From positions 25,125-89,124 of the forward strand of contig CAZDOY010000009.1 in the NCBI GenBank assembly GCA_964507185.1: a stretch of DNA of 64,000 bases, read 5' to 3'. Position numbers and translations under genes: made by a program. How positions within the stretch are numbered: the stretch's first letter is position 1; each line of letters starts with the position of its first letter. This DNA is from CAVRTJ01 sp964507185. Its GTDB lineage: Bacteria; Acidobacteriota; UBA4820; DSQY01. This document shows, piece after piece, positions 16,488-25,299 of this stretch. The notes under the pieces were generated by a model. The model was not told the origin of the DNA. It did not search any database and saw only the letters and a program-made list of their open reading frames with translations.

Positions 16488-18905
16488 TCAGTTCGCTTTG
16501 CGCCGCGAGCTCTTTCCTGCCGCTCGAGCCTTCCTGGCGGGCTTCTTGGGTGGCTTAAGCGGTGCCTTGAGGGCAATGGCCAGGACCTGAGGAATCTCCC
16601 TCGCAAAGTGGAAGGTGAGCCCGTCCTTTGCCTGTTCGGTCAAGTCTTCGAGGTCGTTCTCGTTGCGCTCCGGCAGGATGATCTCGGTGATGCCGGCCCT
16701 CTTCGCCGCCAGGACCTTCTCCTTGACGCCTCCCACCGGGAGAACCTTTCCGGTCAGGGTGATCTCGCCCGTCATGGCCACGTCGTCCCTGACGACTTGG
16801 TTCGTCAGGAGCGACGTCAAGGATGTCGTCAGGGCAACACCGGCCGAGGGCCCGTCCTTTGGAATCGCGCCCTGCGGTACGTGGACGTGGAGATCCCTCT
16901 TGGCGAAATTCGCCTCCTGGATGTGCAGGTCTTTCGCATGAGACCGGATCCAGGACAGGGCCGCCATGGCCGATTCCTTCATGACATCCCCGAGCTGGCC
17001 CGTGAGGGTGAGCACGCCGCGCCCCTTCATGGACGTGGATTCGATGAACAGGATGTCGCCACCGACGGGCGTCCAGGCAAGCCCGGTGGCCACGCCCGGC
17101 CGGTCGATGCGTTCCCTCGTCTCCAGGAACACCTGCTGGGGGCCGAGGAAGGTGTTGATGTTCCTGGCCGTCACGCCGACCCTCTTCTTGCGCCCTCCGA
17201 CGCGCTCCTTGGCCACCTTTCGGCAGACGGCGGCCATCTGCCGTTCCAGGTTGCGGACACCGGCCTCGCGCGTGTATTCGGTGATGATGGTCCTGATCGC
17301 ATCGTCCTTGAACTGCACCTGGGAGCGCTTGAGGCCGTGGTTGCTGAGCACTCTCGGCAGGAGGTGGTCCTTGGCGATGTGGAGCTTCTCCTCTTCCGTG
17401 TATCCCGGGAGGCGCAGCACCTCCGTCCGGTCGAGGAGAGGCTGCGAAATGGTGTCTAGAATGTTGGCCGTGGCTATGAACATCACCTTGCTGAGGTCGA
17501 AGGGCACTTCGAGATAGTGATCCGAAAAAGAGAAGTTCTGTTCGGGATCAAGGACCTCCAGCAGCGCGGAGGTCGGATCGCCCCGAAAATCCATGCCTAC
17601 CTTGTCCAGTTCGTCGAGCATGAAGACCGGATTGTGACTGCCGGCCTTGCGAATACCCTGGATGATCCTTCCGGGCAGGGCGCCCACGTAGGTCCGCCGG
17701 TGTCCGCGTATTTCCGCTTCGTCGCGGATGCCGCCCAGGCTCATGCGGATGAACTTGCGGCCCAGCGAGCGCGCCACGGACCGTCCCAGGCTGGTCTTGC
17801 CCACGCCGGGCGGACCGACCAGCAACAGGATGGGACTTTTAAGGTCTTTCTTGAGCTGTTGAACGGCGAGGTACTCGATGATACGGTCCTTGACCTTGTC
17901 CAGACCGTAGTGATCTTCGTCCAGGAATCGTCTTGCCCGCTCGATGTCTAGCCTGTCCTTGGTGGTCTTGCTCCAGGGCAGTTCGATGAGCCAGTCGATA
18001 TAGGTGCGCGACACGGTGTACTCGGCGGCGGACGGGTGCATCATGGCCAGTCGATCCACCTCTTTGAGGGCTACCTGCTCGACGTCCTTCGGCATCTTCG
18101 CCTTCGCGACGCGTTCTTGGAGTTCCTCGATCTCGCGCGTGCGGTCGTCGCCCTCTCCGAGCTCCTTCTGTATGGCCTTCATCTGCTCCTTCAGGAAGTA
18201 GTCGCGCTGGGCCTTGTTCATCTTGTCCATGACTTCGGACTGGATCTTCGATCCCAGTTCCACGACTTGGAGCTCCCGGGCAAGGATGCTCATGACCGTT
18301 TTGAGGCGCTGGATCACGGCGGTTTCTTCCAGAAGCGCCTGTTTTTCGGCGAGAGGAATATTGAGATTGAACGCGATCGTGTCCACCACGCGGTTGGGAT
18401 CGTCGTAGCGCTGAAGCGTGGAAATCATCTCCTGGGGGATGGAAGGCACCAGGCTGGCAAGCTTCTCGTACTGGCCGAGGATGTTCTTGAGCAGGGCCTC
18501 CACTTCCAGGGCGCTGCCCGGCTGGTCTTCAAGAAAGGACACGCGCGCCTCGAAGAAGGGGTCCGAACTGGTGAACGCCTCGATCTTGACCTTGCCCTGG
18601 CCGTGGACGATGACCGACAGGTTGTTCGGCGCGACGCGCATGAGCCGGAGTATTTTAGCGAGGACGCCCACGCGGAAGAGATCGTCTTCCTCCGGTTCCT
18701 CCTTGTCGCCGTCTTTCTGTCCCACGATGAGAAGAAAGCCTTCGCCCCGCGTAGCCTGCTCCACCGCCCTGAGCGAGCGATCCCGACCCACGGCAAGCGG
18801 TATGACCATTTCGGGAAAAAGAAGCGTGTTTCTCAGCGGCAGAACGGGTAATATGGGATTTTCTTTCAATTTTTTCTCCAGGTCCTGTTCACCTGAGGTC
18901 GTCAT
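16488..18905 (-). CDS. lon: ATP-dependent Lon protease
   Basis: An 805-residue LonA-type protease degrading misfolded and regulatory proteins in the cytosol. The N-terminal substrate domain begins LPVLPLRNTLLFPEMVIPL. The AAA+ module has Walker A GPPGVGKT (Lys370) and DELDK. The catalytic dyad is Ser687 (KDGPSAG) and Lys730 (GVKEKVLAA), with the canonical 43-residue spacing. A basic Pro/Lys/Arg tail of about 25 residues follows the protease domain and could bind nucleic acid or be a lineage trait. AGGGAGAA precedes the ATG. It is convergent with the radical SAM gene and divergent from rpsO. I see no clear heat-shock promoter or CIRCE element upstream. Confidence 0.97.
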   Translation of the reverse strand: MTTSGEQDLEKKLKENPILPVLPLRNTLLFPEMVIPLAVGRDRSLRAVEQATRGEGFLLIVGQKDGDKEEPEEDDLFRVGVLAKILRLMRVAPNNLSVIVHGQGKVKIEAFTSSDPFFEARVSFLEDQPGSALEVEALLKNILGQYEKLASLVPSIPQEMISTLQRYDDPNRVVDTIAFNLNIPLAEKQALLEETAVIQRLKTVMSILARELQVVELGSKIQSEVMDKMNKAQRDYFLKEQMKAIQKELGEGDDRTREIEELQERVAKAKMPKDVEQVALKEVDRLAMMHPSAAEYTVSRTYIDWLIELPWSKTTKDRLDIERARRFLDEDHYGLDKVKDRIIEYLAVQQLKKDLKSPILLLVGPPGVGKTSLGRSVARSLGRKFIRMSLGGIRDEAEIRGHRRTYVGALPGRIIQGIRKAGSHNPVFMLDELDKVGMDFRGDPTSALLEVLDPEQNFSFSDHYLEVPFDLSKVMFIATANILDTISQPLLDRTEVLRLPGYTEEEKLHIAKDHLLPRVLSNHGLKRSQVQFKDDAIRTIITEYTREAGVRNLERQMAAVCRKVAKERVGGRKKRVGVTARNINTFLGPQQVFLETRERIDRPGVATGLAWTPVGGDILFIESTSMKGRGVLTLTGQLGDVMKESAMAALSWIRSHAKDLHIQEANFAKRDLHVHVPQGAIPKDGPSAGVALTTSLTSLLTNQVVRDDVAMTGEITLTGKVLPVGGVKEKVLAAKRAGITEIILPERNENDLEDLTEQAKDGLTFHFAREIPQVLAIALKAPLKPPKKPARKARAAGKSSRRKAN

Positions 18906-19434
18906 TTCGGTTCTCCCTTGTTCGATTCCGGCTGCAATCCGGGCTGCCGGCCGTTACGGGCCTGAAAGCGGGATGATCGCATGCGCCGTAGCGCCTCTCG
19001 GTTCCATTCTACCTTGCCCGTTTCCAATTCTCATCCACCAACGCTCCGGTGTCGTTTCCTCCCCCGATGATTCCCGGTCGGACTCACGCCGACCGCCGGG
19101 GGGAAGACGCACGGAAAAGCCGGAGGGGGCGAGCCGCTCATCCTCATCGGAGGCGGGATTTAGGCCACCCGCGACCGGCTGTCGGAGGATCGGCCCGCAT
19201 TCCGGGACTCTGCCAGCGAAAATGGGCATGTTTTCAATGCGCCCTGCACCATAGCTTACCCATAACGCCCGAGACATGGCAAGCCTTTCATTGTCGTCAC
19301 GGACTTCGCGGGAGAACCCGAAAAGGCGCGCTTCACGCGCCTCGCACGACCGCTGTGTCGCGCCATGAGCTCTTTACATAATAAGGTGCGTATGATATGC
19401 TCTTTCCTTTGAGATAGATAGGAGAAACGTTAAG
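18906..19434. other. Divergent lon / rpsO intergenic region
   Basis: No gene seen in 529 bases. It holds a GGTCGG-CCGACC inverted pair near 19076-19094, a 7-bp hairpin AGGCGCG-CTTCA-CGCGCCT at 19324-19342, and the rpsO promoter (19373-19401). A TAGAAT on the minus strand near 19010 might belong to lon, without a good -35. Confidence 0.55.
19373..19401 (+). promoter_or_regulatory. Sigma-70 promoter of rpsO-pnp
   Basis: TTTACA (19373-19378), a 17-base spacer and TATGCT (19396-19401). The ribosome site TAGGAGA (19419-19425) and the rpsO ATG follow. It probably drives both rpsO and pnp, since no terminator separates them. Confidence 0.75.
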
Positions 19435-19698
19435 ATGGAAAAACAGAAGAAGAAGACCCTCATCGAGCAGTACAAAAAGCATCCTGCCGATACGGGTTCT
19501 CCGGAAGTGCAGATCGCCCTTCTTTCCGACAGGATCAACTCCCTTACGGAGCACCTGAAACTCCACAGGAAGGACTTCAGCACGCGCAGGGGACTTCTGA
19601 TGCTGGTTGGTCAACGCCGCCGCCTGCTTAATTACCTCAAGGACCGCGACATCGAGCGGTACCGCGAGTTGATTGGTCGTCTGGGTCTGCGGAAGTAA
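19435..19698 (+). CDS. rpsO: 30S ribosomal protein S15
   Basis: An 87-residue S15, which binds the central domain of 16S rRNA. The standard blocks are visible: DTGSPEVQIALLSDRINSLTEHLK, HRKDFSTRRGLL and QRRRLLNYL. Length is normal. The rpsO-pnp order is conserved widely in bacteria. Confidence 0.98.
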   Translation: MEKQKKKTLIEQYKKHPADTGSPEVQIALLSDRINSLTEHLKLHRKDFSTRRGLLMLVGQRRRLLNYLKDRDIERYRELIGRLGLRK

Positions 19699-19765
19699 AA
19701 TCCTGCACATCCCGTCCCCCCCGATCCAATGAAGGACGAAGTGTGTGTTGCGTAGGGGTGCATTG

Positions 19766-21961
19766 ATGTACCGCGAAGAAGTCGTAGAAGTAGAAATCGG
19801 GGGCAGGCCCCTGAGGTTCTCCACTGGCAAGGTGGCCAAACAGGCCCACGGTGCCATGTGGGTCCGTTACGGGGACTCGGTCGTCCTGGTGACGGCAGGC
19901 ATGGATAAACACGGACGGGAAGGGCTGGATTTCCTCCCCTTCACGGTGGACTACCGCGAATATACTTACGCCGTGGGGCGGATGCCCGGCGGCTTTTTCA
20001 AGCGCGAGGGCAAGCCCACCGACCCGGAGGTGCTGGTTTCCAGGATGATTGACCGTCCGCTGAGGCCGCTCTTCCCGGAAGGCTACCACCACGAGACACA
20101 GGTCATCGCCATGGTGCTTTCTGCGGATTACGAGAACACCACCGACATCATGGCCATCAACGGGGCGTCTTTCGCCCTGTATTGTTCTGAGATTCCGTTT
20201 ACCCGCCCCGTGGGAGCGGTCCGCGTGGGCCTGATCAACGGGGAGTACGTCGTCAACCCGTCCATGAAGGCGCTGGACGAGAGCGACCTCAACCTCATCG
20301 TCGCCGGCACCAGAGAAGCCATCACCATGGTAGAGGCCGGCGCCAGTGAGCTTTCCGAAGAGCAGATGATCGAGGCGCTCAAGATCGCCCACGAGCAGAT
20401 TCGGCTTATCGTAGCGGCCCAGGAGGAGTTGGCGCAGCGTCTGAATAAACAGAAGATGCAGGTCCCGACTGAGCCCTACGACCCGGCTCATTATGCCGAG
20501 GTGGAGGCTAAGGTCGCCCAGCCCCTGCGCGAAGCCATGGCGGTGAAGGGCAAACTCGAGATGTACGCCGCCCTCGACAAGGTACCGGAGGATCTCCTGG
20601 CGACCTATGCCGATGACGACGAGGCGAGGAAAGCCGAGGCGAGTCGGATATGCCACGACATACTCGTGAAGACCTTCCGCACCATTCTCATCCAGGAAGG
20701 CCGCCGCGTAGACGGCAGGCTGCTCGATGAAATAAGGCCCGTCTGGGCCGAGGTCGGCGTCCTTCCGAGGACCCACGGATCCGCCCTCTTCACCAGGGGC
20801 GAAACCATGGCCCTGGCAAACTGCACACTGGGAACCGCCTCGGATACCCAACGCCTCTCCGGCCTTCTCGAAGGGCAGACGAAGCACTTCATCCTTCACT
20901 ATAATTTCCCGCCCTTCAGCGTTGGCGAGGTAAAATTCTTGAGGGGCCCCGGCCGAAGGGAAATCGGCCACGGGGCGCTTGCGGAGCGCGCGCTGCTTCC
21001 CGTCGTGCCGGACGCGGCGGGCTTCCCTTACACCATCCGCGTCGTTTCGGATATCCTCGAGTCCAACGGGTCCTCCTCCCAGGCCACCATATGCGGTGCG
21101 ACCCTAGCCCTGATGGACGCGGGCGTGCCCATCAAGGCGCCGGTTGCCGGCGTGGCCATGGGCCTGATCATGGACGGAGACCGTTACGTCATCCTCAGCG
21201 ACATCGCGGGCCTCGAGGACCACTACGGCGACATGGATTTCAAAGTGGCCGGGACGACCAAGGGGATCACGGCCCTTCAGATGGACATCAAAATCGACGG
21301 CGTGTCGTTCGAGATCATGACCGAAGCGCTGGCGCAGGCTCACAAGGGACGGATGTACCTTCTCGACGTCATGTCGAAGGTCCTTTCCGAGCCCAGAGCC
21401 GAAATCTCGCCCCTGGCGCCGAGGATCTACAGCCTCACCATCCCGAAGTCCAAAATCGGCGAACTCATCGGTCCCGGCGGAAAGAACGTGAGGGCCATCC
21501 AGGAGAACACGGGCGTCGAGATCAACATCGAGGAGGACGGCACGGTCACGGTAGCTTCGTCAAACGGCGACGCTGCCCAGAAAGCCATCGAGATGATCCG
21601 GGCGCAGATGGAAGAGCCCGAGCCGGGCAAGATTTACAAGGGCGTCGTCAAGCGGGTTGAGCCCTACGGCGCCTTCATCGAGATCCTCCCAGGAACCGAC
21701 GGCCTCCTGCACGTTTCCGAGATCGACTGGAAGCGCGTCGAACGGGTCGAGGACTACATGAACATCGGCGACGAGGTTGACGTCAAACTCATCGATTTCG
21801 AGCGTGGTGGCAAACTACGTCTCAGCCGCAAGATTCTCCTGCCCAAGCCCGAAGGTTACGTGGAGAATACGCGTCCGCCACGCGATCGCGATCGCGATCG
21901 CGGCCGGGACTCCCGCACCGGTCGCGGCGACAGGGACCGAAGGCCCCCGCGCAGGGACTGA
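19766..21961 (+). CDS. pnp: Polyribonucleotide nucleotidyltransferase
   Basis: PNPase, the phosphorolytic 3'-5' exoribonuclease of the RNA degradosome, 731 residues from the chosen ATG. Two RNase PH domains frame an alpha-helical linker; the second starts near VDGRLLDEIRP. A KH domain lies at about 556-620 (KIGELIGPGGKNVRAI) and an S1 domain at about 620-690 (GKIYKGVVKRVEPYGAFIE). A short Arg/Asp-rich tail with RDRDRGRD units ends the protein and may contact RNA or partners. A frame extension to 19745 exists, but family members start with the segment just before VEVEIGGRPL, and AGGGGTG lies at 19753-19759. A hairpin terminator follows. Confidence 0.97.
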   Translation: MYREEVVEVEIGGRPLRFSTGKVAKQAHGAMWVRYGDSVVLVTAGMDKHGREGLDFLPFTVDYREYTYAVGRMPGGFFKREGKPTDPEVLVSRMIDRPLRPLFPEGYHHETQVIAMVLSADYENTTDIMAINGASFALYCSEIPFTRPVGAVRVGLINGEYVVNPSMKALDESDLNLIVAGTREAITMVEAGASELSEEQMIEALKIAHEQIRLIVAAQEELAQRLNKQKMQVPTEPYDPAHYAEVEAKVAQPLREAMAVKGKLEMYAALDKVPEDLLATYADDDEARKAEASRICHDILVKTFRTILIQEGRRVDGRLLDEIRPVWAEVGVLPRTHGSALFTRGETMALANCTLGTASDTQRLSGLLEGQTKHFILHYNFPPFSVGEVKFLRGPGRREIGHGALAERALLPVVPDAAGFPYTIRVVSDILESNGSSSQATICGATLALMDAGVPIKAPVAGVAMGLIMDGDRYVILSDIAGLEDHYGDMDFKVAGTTKGITALQMDIKIDGVSFEIMTEALAQAHKGRMYLLDVMSKVLSEPRAEISPLAPRIYSLTIPKSKIGELIGPGGKNVRAIQENTGVEINIEEDGTVTVASSNGDAAQKAIEMIRAQMEEPEPGKIYKGVVKRVEPYGAFIEILPGTDGLLHVSEIDWKRVERVEDYMNIGDEVDVKLIDFERGGKLRLSRKILLPKPEGYVENTRPPRDRDRDRGRDSRTGRGDRDRRPPRRD

Positions 21962-21991
21962 GCTTCGCCTGCAGCGCCACGAAACTAATTC

Positions 21992-22018
21992 AAAGGGCGA
22001 GGGAATCCTCGCCCTTTT
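21992..22018 (+). terminator. Rho-independent terminator of pnp
   Basis: AAAGGGCGAGG (21992-22002), loop GAAT, CCTCGCCCTTT (22007-22017) and one more T. The stem is a perfect 11 bp and the A-run on the left lets it work in both directions. Confidence 0.8.
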
Positions 22019-22218
22019 CATATTTCCGCAAGTCGGTCCACAAGGCCTTCCATTGATCGTACGGAGAACCTCCAACAGCCGTCATTAAGGGAGGCGTCTC
22101 ATCACGCGACATGTCCCGGCTTGAAGTGCCAGGATATCTGAGAGCTATCCACGCGACTTCGCGATTTATGCGACTCGATGTCCGTGTCGTTCCCGGCCCC
22201 ATGTACCGCCCTTGAAGC

Positions 22219-22866
22219 TTACTGCTGTTCGCCAGCGGTCTTTTCCTCGCCGAAGGGCACCAGAACATACGCCTGCCCCGACAAGCCGGGAATCCACTGC
22301 CACTGCCTTACGCATCGGACGGCCGCTCCCGCTAATCCTTGGCCCCGTGGCATTTCGCGGACAACGCGGATCGATCCCGCCGTGCCATCTTCCGTGACGT
22401 CGACCTGCAGAAGGACCATACCGGTCGGGTAGGGCCCCGCACCCTCCCCCGGTTTCACCACCTCCGTCCTACGCACCAGGACGGGCGTGATCGGGGCCTT
22501 GGGCGTCTTGTCGGGGTCGAACTTGAGCGTCACCCTCCAACCGCTGGCCGCGTCGCCGCCGTTTTGCCGGGCCGGAGTCCACACCCACTGACGCACGGCT
22601 TCCACGGCCGACGAGGCAAACCCGAGGCCCGGCGGGTCCTCCTTCAGGACGTCCACCTCCGTGACCGCACCGTACTTATCGATGGCCACGCCCAGTTGAA
22701 CCAGGCCCTTGGCCCTCTGTGCGTAGGCTTCTTCGGGATATACCGGCTGGGGTGTGAAGAGTGGACTCGGATTGACGTACCGCCGGGCAATCAGGCCTGT
22801 GCAGCCTGCCGATAAGAGAATGAGTAATGCTGGTATCGCAAGACTGCCTCTGGCTATTCTGGCCAT
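22219..22866 (-). CDS. Lipoprotein with two TonB C-terminal-like domains
   Basis: A 215-residue envelope protein. The N-terminus is a lipoprotein signal with lipobox LSAGC (Cys22). Two repeats of the TonB C-terminal fold follow: about 38-120 (PVYPEEAYAQRAKGLVQLGVAIDKYGAVTEVDVL, VRQWVWTPA) and about 130-205 (MVLLQVDVTEDGTAGSIRVV, VRQWQWIPG). TonB normally has one such domain at the end of a long periplasmic linker and is anchored by an N-terminal helix. Here there is no Pro-rich linker and no ExbBD-binding helix, so classical energy transduction is unlikely. It may be a scavenging or scaffolding lipoprotein. It stands alone, convergent with pnp. Confidence 0.8.
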   Translation of the reverse strand: MARIARGSLAIPALLILLSAGCTGLIARRYVNPSPLFTPQPVYPEEAYAQRAKGLVQLGVAIDKYGAVTEVDVLKEDPPGLGFASSAVEAVRQWVWTPARQNGGDAASGWRVTLKFDPDKTPKAPITPVLVRRTEVVKPGEGAGPYPTGMVLLQVDVTEDGTAGSIRVVREMPRGQGLAGAAVRCVRQWQWIPGLSGQAYVLVPFGEEKTAGEQQ

Positions 22867-23080
22867 TTTGCATGCCTCCTCTCCTTTCCAATGCGCATCC
22901 GCCTTCTGAAAGTCAATTTATGTCATCGGATGTGCGATTCAAGGACGGGGAGCGCGCCCGTCTCACGCATGCAACCATGGACCTGCAGGCGGCCTTTCCG
23001 GGCCCGCCACCGCGGCTCGCTCCTGGGGCGAAGCCGACATGGCCGTGCTTACGTGGTAAGCTGTCTCTCAGGAGATGGAA

Positions 23081-23761
23081 ATGGAGACGGAGACGGAGCA
23101 GGTTCTGCCGCACGTCGGAGTCCGTGTCGATGCCGATAACGTTCGAATCGGATGGGTCTCTGCGCTGGTGCACAGCGTCGGCCCGTCGCCCGACGAACTC
23201 GTGGACGCCGTCCGCGAGGCGGCGGCAAGAGCCTCTTCATCCATGGAGGACCCCGCCGTGGACGCCCGGAAAGGAGCCGTCAGGCGCATGCTGCGTTTCG
23301 GCGGCTACAAGCCTTCGGGACGCGCAAAACCGGCGAGCGAGTACCTCCTCAACGCGGCCCTGAAAGACGCCTTTCCCCTGATCAACAACCTCGTGGACAT
23401 CAACAACCTGGTCTCCCTGGAATTCATGCTCCCCATGTCCCTCATCGATCTGGATCTCGCGGGCACATCCAGCTTCGTAGTCAGGAAGGGCCGGGAGGAC
23501 GAAGCCTACGTTTTCAACCCCTCCGGCCAGATCCTTGCCCTGGCCGATCTTCTTCTCACGGCCTCGCTACCGGGGGACTCGCCCTGCGCGAGTCCCGTGA
23601 AGGACTCGCAGGCCACGAAGGTGCATGCGGGCAGCAGGCGCCTGGCCGGCATCGTATACGCACCGGCCGAACTCGCCGACGAGGCGGCCGCGGCCGCCGG
23701 GCGCATGGCCGACCTCCTCTCCCGTTTCGGCGCGGTTCAGACCGCGCACGGAGTCCGGTGA
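23081..23761 (+). CDS. Solo B3/B4 domain protein (PheT-like)
   Basis: A 226-residue protein with the B3/B4 domain known from the beta subunit of phenylalanyl-tRNA synthetase but found here alone (COG3382-like). The core is PLINNLVDINNLVSLEFMLPMSLIDLDL, then SSFVVRKGRED and VFNPSGQILALADLLL. In PheRS this domain takes part in editing; solo forms are thought to act on mischarged or free amino acids, but their role is not settled. AGGAG abuts the ATG at 23075, so the in-frame ATG at 23081 has the better spacing. It precedes the receiver gene by 86 bases but the latter has its own promoter. Confidence 0.82.
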   Translation: METETEQVLPHVGVRVDADNVRIGWVSALVHSVGPSPDELVDAVREAAARASSSMEDPAVDARKGAVRRMLRFGGYKPSGRAKPASEYLLNAALKDAFPLINNLVDINNLVSLEFMLPMSLIDLDLAGTSSFVVRKGREDEAYVFNPSGQILALADLLLTASLPGDSPCASPVKDSQATKVHAGSRRLAGIVYAPAELADEAAAAAGRMADLLSRFGAVQTAHGVR

Positions 23762-23795
23762 AAATTGCCGTTGCCCGATTTGGCGGGGATTTTGC

Positions 23796-23824
23796 TTGAC
23801 TCCCCCCCGTCCTGACTTTAAACT
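23796..23824 (+). promoter_or_regulatory. Sigma-70 promoter of the receiver gene
   Basis: TTGACT (23796-23801), 17 bases, TAAACT (23819-23824). The spacer is C-rich. The ATG lies 24 bases downstream with GGGAG in between. Confidence 0.75.
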
Positions 23825-23847
23825 TTTTCCATAGAGGGAGTTAGGGC

Positions 23848-24219
23848 ATGAAGCACACGGTGCTGGTTATAGACGACAACCCGGACCTCCTGGATATCGT
23901 GGACGCGATTCTGTCGGACGCGGGTTTTGTCGTGGCCAAGGCCTTATCCGGAGAAGACGGGCTGACCGTTGCGAGGACCCTGCGCCCCCACCTCATCCTC
24001 CTGGACCTGAACATGCCCAGGATGGACGGGTGGGAAGTGCTGAAACTTCTCAAGGCCGACCAGGGCACAAGGGATATTCCCGTCGCCATCTTCTCGGTCC
24101 GCACGGACCTCAAGGACAAGATTTTCGGCCTCCAGCGAGGCGCCGTGGACTACATACCCAAACCCTTCCAGTACGATCGGCTCGCCGAGCGCGTCGAACG
24201 TATCCTGGCGAACGCCTGA
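23848..24219 (+). CDS. Single-domain response regulator (CheY-like)
   Basis: A 123-residue receiver domain without output domain. The acidic pair is D9-D10 (VIDDNP), the phospho-acceptor Asp53 (LLDLNMP), and the conserved Lys sits in PKPF. It has no neighbouring kinase within 13 kb, so the partner is unknown; the sensor kinases from 37.6 kb onward are candidates. The upstream TTGACT/TAAACT promoter suggests it is transcribed alone. Confidence 0.92.
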   Translation: MKHTVLVIDDNPDLLDIVDAILSDAGFVVAKALSGEDGLTVARTLRPHLILLDLNMPRMDGWEVLKLLKADQGTRDIPVAIFSVRTDLKDKIFGLQRGAVDYIPKPFQYDRLAERVERILANA

Positions 24220-24287
24220 CCGAAGGCCTCCACCCCATTTGTATGCCGGATCGGAAAGCAGCGCGAAGATGCGCCTTACCCGTTCTC

Positions 24288-24659
24288 TCAGCGTCCCTCG
24301 CCTGCGCTGACCTTGAGGTGCACCATCAACACCACCAGCCCCATGAGGCCGTCGGTAACGCCCGAGAAAGGCACGATCCAGGGCACCCCGCCCAGCACCG
24401 TCGCGGTGAGCAGAAAAATCACGGCCATGGCCTTGGCGGTCACCAGGAATGCGATGCCCTTGTACAGGTAGAATTCGATCAGATAGCCGGCCGCCAGGAC
24501 AAGGTGGAAGATGCCGGCCTGGCATGCAAAGAACAGGGGAGATGCGCCGCCCCAGCCCCCGAAATGAATGGCGAACTCGGGTACGACCATAAGGAGGCCC
24601 CCCACGACGGCGCTGTGAAGGGCCACCAGCACCACGAGCAACCGTTCCAGCTTGAGCAT
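24288..24659 (-). CDS. Hypothetical four-helix membrane protein
   Basis: A 123-residue hydrophobic protein with about four membrane segments (near 5-25, 45-65, 70-88 and 98-116). I do not recognise a family. It is the last gene on the minus strand after the hydrogenase genes, 67 bases past hybD, so it may be co-transcribed with them. No cofactor ligand pattern (paired His, Cys) is evident apart from single residues. A hydrogenase role is only suggested by position. Confidence 0.65.
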   Translation of the reverse strand: MLKLERLLVVLVALHSAVVGGLLMVVPEFAIHFGGWGGASPLFFACQAGIFHLVLAAGYLIEFYLYKGIAFLVTAKAMAVIFLLTATVLGGVPWIVPFSGVTDGLMGLVVLMVHLKVSAGEGR

Positions 24660-24726
24660 GATCCCCCCACGTAGAAACGGTCGGGCATGGGAGTACTGCG
24701 GCCTCCCAGACGGGAATCCCCGCCGT

Positions 24727-25299
24727 TCAGCCGCCCGGCCCCGTCAGATCGTTTCGCTTCCACCACAGGTCGGGAACGTCGGGCGACGGCTTGGGAATCG
24801 GGGGTGCACCCAGTCGCTCCAGTTCCTGGACGACGGCGGAAAGGACATCCGGTACGGCGGCTTCCACCGCCGGTGACAGACCTGCCCCCGGCTCCACCTG
24901 GGACGGAATAACGCCGACAAGCAGGACTTCTTCGGGACCGCCGCCGGAAAACTCCAACGTCAGCAGCGCCTCCTTCAGACCGGGCTCGTGAGGATTGAGG
25001 CGGGGCAGGGGTGCGTATTTGAGCACTGCTTCGCGCCTGTACTGGCGCAGTTCTCCCGCCTGTCCCTCGGCATCCACCGTATCCACGACGATGAGGGCAT
25101 CCTTGTCCGCGATGTAGGGCGTCAGATCGAGACCGGGGGTGCCGGCATCGAACACCGACACCCCCTTCGGAAATTCATAGGCCGCTTCAAGGTGCTTGAT
25201 GATTGCAGGACCGAGGGCGTCGTCCCCCATGAGCACATTGCCCACGCCGAGGACGACGACCCTCCGGTCCCTCTCCCCGCCTCCATCCACCGCGGGCAC
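24727..25299 (-). CDS. hybD: [NiFe]-hydrogenase maturation protease
   Basis: A protease of the HyaD/HybD family that removes the C-terminal tail of the large subunit after nickel insertion. Visible marks are VLGVGNVLMGDDALG, DAGTPGLDLTPYI and LNPHEPGLKEALL, which supply the acidic and His nickel ligands. The start is uncertain: GTG at 25299 overlaps the stop of hybC by one base, and a second GTG at 25290 is equally close to the conserved VVVLGVGN. Longer starts inside hybC are unlikely. The C-terminus is longer than E. coli HybD by an extra Pro-rich end (PIPKPSPDVPDLWW). Gene order matches E. coli hybOABCD. Confidence 0.9.
   Translation of the reverse strand: MPAVDGGGERDRRVVVLGVGNVLMGDDALGPAIIKHLEAAYEFPKGVSVFDAGTPGLDLTPYIADKDALIVVDTVDAEGQAGELRQYRREAVLKYAPLPRLNPHEPGLKEALLTLEFSGGGPEEVLLVGVIPSQVEPGAGLSPAVEAAVPDVLSAVVQELERLGAPPIPKPSPDVPDLWWKRNDLTGPGG

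Noticed and set aside
18906..19020. Heat-shock promoter or CIRCE element for lon
   Set aside because: No CCCCAT-type -10 with a proper -35 and no inverted GAGTGCTAA were found.
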